The position numbers were made by a program, and so were the translations under genes. A DNA stretch of 64,000 bases from Vreelandella lutescens (lineage in GTDB: Bacteria > Pseudomonadota > Gammaproteobacteria > Pseudomonadales > Halomonadaceae), in NCBI RefSeq assembly GCF_014640815.1, contig NZ_BMHM01000002.1, forward strand, positions 310,001 through 374,000, given 5' to 3'. The notes below the pieces were generated by a model. The model worked only from the letters and a program-made list of their open reading frames with translations, ran no database searches and was not told the DNA's origin. Every line of letters starts with the position of its first letter. The first letter of the stretch is position 1. Below, in pieces: positions 1-7,271 of this stretch.

Positions 1-482
1 TGCGCGACCCGTTAACTGGGATAGGTAACCGCAGCGCGCTCTATCAAGATGTCGTGGCTTATTCGGGCCGTTCCATGGGGTTAATTCTGGTCGATATTGA
101 TTTCTTCAAACAATATAACGATGCCTTAGGCCATCCCGAAGGTGACCGCTTGTTACGTCAACTCGCGAGTCTTTTAGAGCGCGCGCTTGGCGAAGAGGCA
201 AGGTTATACCGTTTGGGCGGAGATGAGTTTGCTGCGTTGTTGCCGTGCCCCAATGATCAAGCACTGGCCAAATTTTGTGAGACATTACAGGTGGGGCTTG
301 AGGCGGCGCAGTGTCCACATCCGGCTCACCCGGATAATAAAGGCGTGACGTTAAGCATTGGAGGAGTGCGCTTTGTGGCCGATGCAACATCGTTTGCATC
401 CGCTTATGAAGCGGCCGACAAAGCGCTCTATCAAGTAAAAACCGCTGGGCGAGATGGCTGGCAGGTTACTGCAAGCGCATAA
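1..482 (+). CDS. GGDEF-domain diguanylate cyclase, C-terminal part (5' end outside window)
   Basis: Reading frame is open from base 3 and shows the start of a GGDEF domain (R-D-P-L-T-G-I-G-N-R), so the true start lies upstream and the internal GTG at 54 is not the start. The signature is intact (R-L-G-G-D-E-F near base 213), as is the D-I-D-F-F-K metal/substrate segment. An active diguanylate cyclase making c-di-GMP is therefore expected. The usual RxxD inhibitory site before the signature is not visible. The sensory part is missing, so the input cannot be named. Its 3' end overlaps the convergent haemoglobin gene by 17 bases. Confidence 0.9.
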   Translation, partial: RDPLTGIGNRSALYQDVVAYSGRSMGLILVDIDFFKQYNDALGHPEGDRLLRQLASLLERALGEEARLYRLGGDEFAALLPCPNDQALAKFCETLQVGLEAAQCPHPAHPDNKGVTLSIGGVRFVADATSFASAYEAADKALYQVKTAGRDGWQVTASA

Positions 483-927
483 CGTCTTCGTACATGGGGG
501 CTAGGCGGCCTAGCATATCGTTGCGTGCTGCCAGCGGTACACCTTCCTCTACCATGGCCGCGTCCAGGTACTCCACTACGCGATTAAAATGCGCATCGGT
601 AATGCCCATGGTTTGGTGGGCGCGGTCCATCGGTGGGCCATCGTACTGGCAGGGGCCGTCGCTGACGTCACAGAGTTGGATCGCCAGCGATGCCGCAAAC
701 AGGTCAATATTGCTATTGGCAAAGTAGCTAACGACCTCTTCATCATCGGCAATGCGGTAAAGTAGGTTCTCTACCACGGCGTCAATAGTGGGTTGACCAC
801 CCATGCGCTCATACAGCGTGGTCGGCTGCTGATGCTGAGCGCATCCAGTAAGCGCCAGTGTGCCAATCAATGCTCCGACCACCAGCGTGCTGCGTGAAGT
901 GCTTTTCAATGTTTGGGAAAGTCTCAT
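466..927 (-). CDS. Group 1 truncated haemoglobin, exported lipoprotein
   Basis: 153 codons from ATG 927, which has a good AAGGA ribosome site; a start at 963 would add 12 residues before the signal. Residues 1-28 form a lipoprotein signal with lipobox L-T-G-C (Cys29). The rest is a trHbN-type globin: an H-F-N-R-V-V-E-Y-L block, His104 as probable proximal haem ligand in R-A-H-Q-T-M-G-I, and Tyr57 near the B10 position. Cys86 and Cys93 could form a disulfide in the periplasm. Last gene of the 4876-to-466 operon, 42 bases after the DUF3034 gene. Family members bind O2 or NO; the role outside the cytoplasm is inferred only from the lipobox. Confidence 0.85.
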   Translation of the reverse strand: MRLSQTLKSTSRSTLVVGALIGTLALTGCAQHQQPTTLYERMGGQPTIDAVVENLLYRIADDEEVVSYFANSNIDLFAASLAIQLCDVSDGPCQYDGPPMDRAHQTMGITDAHFNRVVEYLDAAMVEEGVPLAARNDMLGRLAPMYEDVMRLQ

Positions 928-969
928 AGGGCGGTTCCTTATACGAGCCTTGTGAAGTGGCAAGAGCGG

Positions 970-1827
970 TTAAAATGCCGCCTGTAGCGAGAGGTAGCCG
1001 CCACGTTGGGAGGGTAAGCCGGCAATGTCGCCTAAATCTAGCCACGCCCCGGTGAGTGAAACGTGCTTATTAAAGAAGTAAGCACTGTAGACACTTTGCC
1101 AATCCTCTTCGTCCGCGACGCTGAGGTTATCTGGTTTCTGGCGATATTCCGTACCGACTACCCAGTTAGGCGTGACGAAAACCCCGACGCTGCCTTCTGC
1201 CATCCAAGCGTGGCCGCCCTGATCACCGCCAAACCCCAGCAGGCCGCCTTGGTTGGCCGAGGTGTTACGCAGAGTGGCGTTAAGCAGTACGTTGCGGCCT
1301 AAAAAGGCGTTAAACAGCAGCTTGCTGGCGCTTAGATAAGTATCGGTGCCGTTCACATCATCGGCTCCTAGCGCTGTTGGCACGGTGCCATCTACCAAAC
1401 GCTTATGCATCACGCCCGCGCTCCACACGCCCAGCGGGTGATACAGCACATCGCCAAACAGGCGCACTTTCGCGCCGTAAATGTCCTGCTCCAGCTCGCC
1501 GCCGAGGGTGGAAAGCTCAAAAGTTTGGCGGGCAATGGAGAACTCCATGCGGTCGTGTAAGTTGACGCTGGCCCCAGTCACCGTGAGTTGGTAATCATCT
1601 ACCCATGCCCGCGTGGCGGCGGCAGTAACGCCTATTTCATCATCGCTTGCCGTGCTGGAAAGCACGGCCCAAGGCGAAAGCCCGCCCCCTGCCGCCCCTT
1701 CGATGGCACTGACCGCGCCGGTGCCTAAGATGCGGCTACCTGCCATGCTGGAGGTGGCTGCCAGCAGAGCGCCCAAGGTGGCTGCCGCGGTAATAGCGCG
1801 CCGTTTAGATGAGCCGGTGTTGCGCAT
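970..1827 (-). CDS. DUF3034 family protein, secreted, probable outer-membrane type
   Basis: 285 codons from ATG 1827, preceded by AAGGGA; an ATG at 1845 overlaps the stop of the upstream gene (TAATG), so coupled initiation there is also possible. Signal peptide with basic n-region K-R-R and cleavage near S-M-A/G-S. The G-T-G-A-V-S-A-I-E-G-A-A-G-G-G-L-S-P-W start of the mature protein is characteristic of DUF3034. Alternating polar/nonpolar stretches and the terminal L-Q-A-A-F suggest a beta-barrel ending in Phe. Third gene of an operon with a c-di-GMP protein and a copper protein. Function unknown. Confidence 0.8.
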   Translation of the reverse strand: MRNTGSSKRRAITAAATLGALLAATSSMAGSRILGTGAVSAIEGAAGGGLSPWAVLSSTASDDEIGVTAAATRAWVDDYQLTVTGASVNLHDRMEFSIARQTFELSTLGGELEQDIYGAKVRLFGDVLYHPLGVWSAGVMHKRLVDGTVPTALGADDVNGTDTYLSASKLLFNAFLGRNVLLNATLRNTSANQGGLLGFGGDQGGHAWMAEGSVGVFVTPNWVVGTEYRQKPDNLSVADEEDWQSVYSAYFFNKHVSLTGAWLDLGDIAGLPSQRGGYLSLQAAF

Positions 1828-1844
1828 AGTGTTCCCTTTTTTCA

Positions 1845-4193
1845 TTAGTTAATGGCCACGGCAGAGAGTTGTAACGGCTTGAACTCATCCAGCCAGCCGG
1901 TAATGGCATCAGCTGGCATGGGTTTAGCAATCCAGTAGCCTTGTAGATAGTCGCAGCGTAGTTGGCTCAATATTTCCGCACTGGCGCTGTTTTCGACCCC
2001 CTCCGCAACAATCTTCAGCCCAAGGTGGTGGCCCATCTCGATCGTCGAGCGAACAATAGTAAGGTCTTCTTGCTGCGTATCGAGTTTCAAGACAAACGAC
2101 TTATCAATTTTCAGCTCATCTACCGGTAGACGCTTGATCTGTGCAAGCGATGAATAGCCGGTACCGTAGTCATCCACAGCGATTTTGAGCCCCATCTGAC
2201 TCAGTGCCATCAATGTCTCGGTGGCAGCTTCCACATCCTGCATCACGGCGCTTTCGGTTACTTCCAGTGCGAGCTGGTCAGGCGTCAAGTCGTAGCTCTC
2301 GAACAGCTCGCTAATATGCATCGGCAAGCCGGGATCAATGACATCGCTGGCGGAGAGGTTGATCGCCACGGAGAGATGATGGCCTTGGCGTTTCCAGTGA
2401 TACAGCTGTTCACATACGTGTGCCAGCATCCAATCGGAGAGCAGTCCAATATTGCCAGAACGCTCGGCTAAGCCGATAAACTCATCTGGCGGCACAAACC
2501 CAAGGGTGGGGTGTCGCCAGCGCATCAGCGCTTCAAATTGGCAAACACCGCCCGTGGTGGTGTCCACCTTGGGTTGGTAGGCCATCCACAGCTCGCCATT
2601 ATCCACGGCTTCTTGAAGGTCACGAATGAGCATCAGCTGGCGCAGGTGCTGTTCGTCTTGGCCGTCCACATAACGCTCGTGGCTATGGCGATGACGCCGG
2701 GCTTGATCAAGCGCGATATCCGAGCGGCGCAGCAGCAGTTGTGCATTGTCACCATGGGTGGGGTAGCTGACTTCACCCGCAGATAGCGAAGGCATGATTA
2801 AGGATTTATCTAGGCTGATGGGTTCGCTGATCTGTTCCATCATGGCTTCGCGCCTACGGCGGTCGAGGTCGGCTTGATCAATCACTAGCATCAGCTCGTC
2901 GCCATCCAGTCGATAGGCGTTCATCACGGGAGAGGGCAGGTCTTGCATACGCTTTGCCAAGGTGACTAACAGGTGGTCACCTAGCTCATAGCCAAAGGTG
3001 TCGTTGATATCGCGAAAGTCATTAATGGAAAAGCGTAGCAAAGTGAAAGGCTTGCTGGCTTGGATGTAGCACTGTAGATCTTCAAACGCGCTGACTCGGT
3101 TGGGCAGGTTAGTCAATAGGTCGTGGCGCGACTGGTGCAGCAGCGTGGCTTCGCGCTTGGCGATATCTTCCTGCATAGAGAGCAGGGTAGCCGCCAACTG
3201 ATTCGTTTCCTTTACAGAGCTGCCGCTTGAAATATGTTCAATGCGTTCACCTTGACCAATGCGCTTCGCCGCTTGCGCTAGCGCAATCAGCGGTTTACTG
3301 ATGCTGCGGGCGCTCCACATAGCGACGACGAGCGTCAGCAGCAGCATTAACGCGACAATACTTAACAGCTGCCACTGCAAACGACTGTAAGCGCCCAAAA
3401 GCTCATCACGGGAGAGCTGAATGAGCGCAAAGGACTGATACTCTTGGTTGGCCATCAGCGTTGAAGCATAGGAGAGGTAGTCATTATCCAGCGACAGTTT
3501 ATTGCTCGTGGTATAAGCGCCCTCCATCAACTGATTGCCATTGTCGCTCATTAGGTTTATCGCCAGTTGCTCTTGGTGAGAGCTGGCGAGGTAGCTAATG
3601 TTGCCGCTGGCGTTGTAGGTCACAATGCTGATTTCAAGCCCGGTTAACGCATTGATTTCCTCAGTGACGCTTTCATTAATCAGAAACCCCATGCCTACCC
3701 AGCCAATCAAATTAGGCGCACGCACCGGTAGCAACACAAACTCGTAGGGTTCCCCGTTATCAATCACAACGCCGACGCCGCTTCCCGTTTGTTGGGCGCG
3801 TTGAAATAAGCCTGGAAACGGTATGCTGCTATTTTGCTCATGGTGGCTACTGGCGAGCACGGTACCGTTTAGGTCGCTGAGCATGACCATGTCAGCCTTG
3901 GCGCGGTCGCCGTGGTTGGCCAGAACGGAGTACAGGGTCGCTGTATCTTGGGTGGCCACCGCGCTTTTAAAACCAAAATCGTCTGCCAGAATTGCAACGT
4001 TTCCTAATAACTGTTCGCCACGGATATCAAGTAACTGTTGGAAGACACGCGCACCTACTTCCAAGCGCTGGTTGCCTTTCGCTAGCGCATCATTTTGCGT
4101 GGCACGTAAAAATGCGACGCCTGTGGCCAGTTGTGAAATGATCACAACCGTCAACAGCACTAGCGTTAGACGCGTGCGAAAGCGCATAGCCAC
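1845..4193 (-). CDS. Membrane c-di-GMP protein: CACHE-HAMP-degenerate GGDEF-EAL
   Basis: 782 residues. TM1 about 8-29, periplasmic double-CACHE-like sensor about 30-275, TM2 about 277-297, HAMP to about 350, GGDEF about 355-500, EAL about 515-765. The GGDEF signature is L-D-G-D-E-L, so cyclase activity is doubtful. The EAL domain keeps its catalytic set: E-A-L-M-R, L-E-V-T-E-S, V-D-D-Y-G-T-G, L-K-I-D-K, V-A-E-G-V-E and the Q-G-Y-W segment. Net c-di-GMP phosphodiesterase controlled by a periplasmic ligand is the likely role. Starts 5 bases after the copper-protein gene, so the two are co-translated in one operon; the ligand may be linked to that protein. Confidence 0.9.
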   Translation of the reverse strand: MAMRFRTRLTLVLLTVVIISQLATGVAFLRATQNDALAKGNQRLEVGARVFQQLLDIRGEQLLGNVAILADDFGFKSAVATQDTATLYSVLANHGDRAKADMVMLSDLNGTVLASSHHEQNSSIPFPGLFQRAQQTGSGVGVVIDNGEPYEFVLLPVRAPNLIGWVGMGFLINESVTEEINALTGLEISIVTYNASGNISYLASSHQEQLAINLMSDNGNQLMEGAYTTSNKLSLDNDYLSYASTLMANQEYQSFALIQLSRDELLGAYSRLQWQLLSIVALMLLLTLVVAMWSARSISKPLIALAQAAKRIGQGERIEHISSGSSVKETNQLAATLLSMQEDIAKREATLLHQSRHDLLTNLPNRVSAFEDLQCYIQASKPFTLLRFSINDFRDINDTFGYELGDHLLVTLAKRMQDLPSPVMNAYRLDGDELMLVIDQADLDRRRREAMMEQISEPISLDKSLIMPSLSAGEVSYPTHGDNAQLLLRRSDIALDQARRHRHSHERYVDGQDEQHLRQLMLIRDLQEAVDNGELWMAYQPKVDTTTGGVCQFEALMRWRHPTLGFVPPDEFIGLAERSGNIGLLSDWMLAHVCEQLYHWKRQGHHLSVAINLSASDVIDPGLPMHISELFESYDLTPDQLALEVTESAVMQDVEAATETLMALSQMGLKIAVDDYGTGYSSLAQIKRLPVDELKIDKSFVLKLDTQQEDLTIVRSTIEMGHHLGLKIVAEGVENSASAEILSQLRCDYLQGYWIAKPMPADAITGWLDEFKPLQLSAVAIN

Positions 4194-4198
4194 CTCGT

Positions 4199-4876
4199 TT
4201 AGTGACTGTGCGTGGCGTTTTGGAAACGCTGCTGCAGAGGCGATAGCGTAGGTGGCTGAGGAGGAATGGCGTTTAGCTCCAGGGCAACGGTTAGGTTGTC
4301 GGTGTCGCTGATATCACCTTCCCACCAAACGTTTTGACCATCGTCCATTCGGCTGTGCCATACCCGCATGCGGTGGCGGCCCTCTGGAAGTTCAGGCAGT
4401 GCCAGGGTGCCTGCGCTGTCTGTTAGCGCTGCATAGGGCGCATCACTGACGACAATAAAGGCCTGCATTTGATCGTGGATATTGCAGCCAAGCACTACGA
4501 CGCCTGCTTGATCAAAATGAACGGGTGGCGGGGTTTCACTGAGAAAGAGCTCAAGGTCAAAGGTTTTAGCCGGTGAAAAAGAGAAAACATGGTGTCGCGT
4601 GGTGTCCTCGTTAGGGAACGCGACGTAACTTCCAGTGGGTATAGTGGTGACCAGCGGGTTAAACGCCGCATTACGCTGAACAATATTTTTTGTTTGTGTA
4701 GCAGGCGGTGTGGCAGGTTCGTAATAGACTTCAATCACCGCATTTTCTAGCGGAAGGCCTGCTGTATCGGTCACGCTTACACTGGCAGCCTGAGCGGGCA
4801 GGCTAGCCATGGCGGCTAAACAGCCTAGCGTCCACAGAGTGTGAGTTAAGCGCACGCCTTTACGCGATGTAAGCAT
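4199..4876 (-). CDS. Periplasmic cupredoxin-like protein (often annotated methylamine utilization protein)
   Basis: 225 residues with a Sec signal ending near P-A-Q-A (residue 30). A type 1 copper site can be read directly: His95/His96 in R-H-H-V-F-S-F, and Cys131, His134, Met137 in G-C-N-I-H-D-Q-M. The segment after 150 resembles a carboxypeptidase-regulatory/beta-sandwich extension. First gene of the operon that continues into the CACHE-GGDEF-EAL protein, DUF3034 protein and truncated haemoglobin. The methylamine label is historical; no methylamine genes are nearby. A copper or redox signal feeding the c-di-GMP protein is inference from the operon. Confidence 0.8.
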   Translation of the reverse strand: MLTSRKGVRLTHTLWTLGCLAAMASLPAQAASVSVTDTAGLPLENAVIEVYYEPATPPATQTKNIVQRNAAFNPLVTTIPTGSYVAFPNEDTTRHHVFSFSPAKTFDLELFLSETPPPVHFDQAGVVVLGCNIHDQMQAFIVVSDAPYAALTDSAGTLALPELPEGRHRMRVWHSRMDDGQNVWWEGDISDTDNLTVALELNAIPPQPPTLSPLQQRFQNATHSH

Positions 4877-5092
4877 GAAGAGTTACCTAAGTAAGTACAG
4901 GGGAGGTCAATCATGTAACTATTATGTGGCAAAGTCATGTTTTCGCACTAACGATATACTCACAGAAAGTGAAAAAGAGTAAATAATGGGGAAGTCTGGC
5001 GAGGGCTATGGTGTCACTGGTTTGGCGAAGCTAGAGTAGCTTTAGAAACAGTGTTCGTTAACCTGTTTGACGTAACAACCAGGAGACGTGTG

Positions 5093-5443
5093 ATGAGTAA
5101 CCCTACCGACAACACCAAAGACCTGTTAAGTAAACGCCGTTCTCGCCGCCAAGTGCTGACGAGTCTTGGCTTAGGCGCGGCCGCTCTTTATGTTGCGCCT
5201 ACCTTACTAACGATGGGTCAAGCGGAGGCCCGTGGGCATCGCCATTCGCGTCCAAGTCGCTCACGCCCCAGCTATTCACGCCCCAGCTATTCTCGACCGC
5301 ACTATTCGCGCGCTCGCTACTCTCGCCCCGACTACGCTAGAGACCGGCATTATCAACACCGTTATTCCCGTCCGCAGCGTTCACGCTGGGAGCGCGATGG
5401 TGTGATTGAAATTCGCTTAAGTCGCGTACTGCCGCGCTGGTAG
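5093..5443 (+). CDS. Small Tat-exported Ser-Arg-Pro-Tyr repeat protein
   Basis: 116 codons from ATG 5093, seven bases after AGGAG; the GTG at 5051 has no ribosome site. Residues 15-46 form a twin-arginine signal (R-R-S-R-R-Q-V-L-T-S-L-G), with cleavage expected after A-E-A. The mature part (about 50-95) is a run of five-residue units of type S-R-P-x-Y (S, H, D or R at x), then W-E-R-D-G-V-I-E-I-R-L-S-R-V-L-P-R-W. There is no cysteine. It is followed after 10 bases by the HprK/PqqD fusion gene, so the two form an operon. I do not recognise the family. Because its partner carries a peptide-recognition domain, this may be the modified substrate, but that is inference. Confidence 0.75.
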   Translation: MSNPTDNTKDLLSKRRSRRQVLTSLGLGAAALYVAPTLLTMGQAEARGHRHSRPSRSRPSYSRPSYSRPHYSRARYSRPDYARDRHYQHRYSRPQRSRWERDGVIEIRLSRVLPRW

Positions 5444-5453
5444 GGAGTCTGCC

Positions 5454-6656
5454 ATGCCCCGTCATTATCAGGATTACGCGCTCGAAAGTGTTGGGCCGTG
5501 TCTTCGCTTAGTGAATGCAAAGGCACTGTTGCCTGTTTTAAAAGCAGCCATGCCGGGCTGGCCAATAACGCCCTGTACGGCTGTGCATGAGCCACCTGAT
5601 GTGTGCGTGTGGCGGCACCCACAGGGCTATTGGCAGGAAGCGCCCGCCCTGCCGGAAGGCGTGCTATTGGATACCGCCGTGGGTACCGCATGTAGCGTGA
5701 TTGCAGATGCCGCTGGGGCCTATTTTTATCGCCACCCAGAGCTCGTAGGATTGCATTGTGGCTCGGTGGAAATGGGCGGTAAGCTGGTGATTTTTCCCGA
5801 TGCGCATCGCGCTGGAAAAAGCACGCTGACGGCGGCGTTTGCGGCGGCCGGGCAGCGTGTGTTTGGTGATGATGTGCTGGCGCTCAACAAGCAGGGGGAA
5901 GGTATTTCGCTGGGTGTGGCACCGCGCCTGCGGCTACCGCTGCCTGAGTCGATCTCGCCTATTTTTCAGCAGTTTGTACAAGCGCATCTTGGTCCTCATG
6001 ATTCCCGCTATGGCTATCTGCGCTTGAATAACAAGCAGTTAGCTGCCCATGGGCAGTGTTGCCCGCTGGGCGCGATTCTATTGATTGACCGCGACGACGC
6101 CTTGAGCGAGCCGCAGCTGACCCGTTTGCAGCCGGGTGACGGTTTATGGCAGTTGCTACAGCAAAATTTCGCCGAGCACGAATCTGATCAGGCGCTCATA
6201 CAGCGCTTCTTGCCGCTGCTTCAGGACTTGCCGTGTTTCTTACTGCGTTATCGTGATGCCTTTGAAGCGGCTCAGTGGCTCACGCAACGCTGGGGCAGTG
6301 AACACTTAGAGAGCCTGGCACGTGCCAGCCAGCCCCCTTGCGATACTCCTGAAGTGATACCTGCCCTTGCGCCAACGGATGCGCGCCGGTGGCAAGCCAG
6401 TGACGCGGCGTTTGAGTTTCCACTAGGCGATGAGCTATTTGTGATTGCCGAGGAGGGCGGTGCGATTCATCGGCTGAACACCACCAGCCGGGCTGTGTGG
6501 GCGCTGTTAAATCACGAGCCGATGGACCTTGAGTCCGTGAGTGACACGCTCGCAGGATTTTTTGCAGACGCAGAGTTTGGGCAGGTTCGCCAAGACATGG
6601 CTCAGCTACTCGCGCAGTTCTATCACGCGGGCTTAATTCAAGACGTTAACGCTTAG
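5454..6656 (+). CDS. HPr-kinase-like ATPase fused to a C-terminal PqqD-type peptide-binding domain
   Basis: 400 residues. The core resembles HPr kinase: a P-loop-like D-A-H-R-A-G-K-S-T (about 116-124) followed by F-G-D-D-V-L-A-L (137-144), the acidic motif of HprK. The first P-loop Gly is replaced. Residues about 318-397 match PqqD: aliphatic strand, H-R-L-N-T-T-S-R-A-V-W-A-L-L, then an acidic helix and Y-H-A-G-L-I. PqqD domains hold precursor peptides in RiPP pathways, and HprK-related kinases are known next to PqqD genes; here both are one chain. Its start lies 10 bases after the Tat repeat protein. No radical-SAM, cyclase or protease gene is near. Kinase activity on the neighbour is a hypothesis. 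Confidence 0.8.
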   Translation: MPRHYQDYALESVGPCLRLVNAKALLPVLKAAMPGWPITPCTAVHEPPDVCVWRHPQGYWQEAPALPEGVLLDTAVGTACSVIADAAGAYFYRHPELVGLHCGSVEMGGKLVIFPDAHRAGKSTLTAAFAAAGQRVFGDDVLALNKQGEGISLGVAPRLRLPLPESISPIFQQFVQAHLGPHDSRYGYLRLNNKQLAAHGQCCPLGAILLIDRDDALSEPQLTRLQPGDGLWQLLQQNFAEHESDQALIQRFLPLLQDLPCFLLRYRDAFEAAQWLTQRWGSEHLESLARASQPPCDTPEVIPALAPTDARRWQASDAAFEFPLGDELFVIAEEGGAIHRLNTTSRAVWALLNHEPMDLESVSDTLAGFFADAEFGQVRQDMAQLLAQFYHAGLIQDVNA

Positions 6657-7255
6657 CGCCAGTGATCTCGCCACGCTTTGAGTACACGCTCTGGGTACCA
6701 CGTCTTCCCCAGGCTGCCGTTATAGCGGGCGAGTGCCCGAGTGAAGTCGCCTCGTTCGACGGCAAGGTAGTGGGCGAGAATGGTACAGCCATAGCGCAGG
6801 TTGCGGTTGGGCTCGGTAAGGTCGTCTACGGGCAGGCCAAGCTCAGCGACCCAAAACGGCATGATCTGCATGAGACCTACCGCGCCAGCGGAGGAGACCG
6901 CATCGGCATTAAAGGCGCTCTCTACCTGGATCAATGCAAGTACCAGCTCGGGCGGTAGCCCTGCCAGTCTGGCCTCTTGGTAGAGCCGTGTGAGCAGAGT
7001 GTGGCGCTGTTCAGGTGCGGATATAAAGCGGGAGAGTGGCGCATCCATACGGCTGCGCCACTCTTGTAGCTGCCACTGATAGTAGGCTGTCGATTGGCTC
7101 GCCGTTTCTAGCGTGGGACGCAGCGGAAGCTCCGCCGCGCTTGGCGTGGCGGACACAGCCATCATAAGGCTACCCACCAACATCCCTGTCACGTGCCGTG
7201 GCGACAAACGCCGCCACGGAATGCTTAGCAACACAGGAATGCTCAGCAACATACC
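6653..7255 (-). CDS. Lytic transglycosylase, SLT (GH23) family
   Basis: Cleaves peptidoglycan glycan strands in the periplasm. The SLT domain shows Q-V-E-S-A-F-N with the catalytic Glu, S-S-A-G-A-V-G-L-M-Q-I-M-P and R-Y-N-G-S. The start is uncertain: ATG 7255 gives about 200 residues with a signal (R-R-L-S-P-R-H then a hydrophobic stretch, S-A-A/E-L-P), ATG 7183 leaves a minimal signal, and a start at 7324 would sit inside proS. I chose 7255. It overlaps or abuts the 3' end of proS (7272), so it is probably read from the proS transcript. A stem-loop (7196-7203 with 7212-7219) lies in the leader. Its 3' end overlaps the convergent fusion gene by 4 bases. Confidence 0.85.
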   Translation of the reverse strand, partial: GMLLSIPVLLSIPWRRLSPRHVTGMLVGSLMMAVSATPSAAELPLRPTLETASQSTAYYQWQLQEWRSRMDAPLSRFISAPEQRHTLLTRLYQEARLAGLPPELVLALIQVESAFNADAVSSAGAVGLMQIMPFWVAELGLPVDDLTEPNRNLRYGCTILAHYLAVERGDFTRALARYNGSLGKTWYPERVLKAWRDHWR

Positions 7256-7271
7256 TATCGATAACTCAGTG

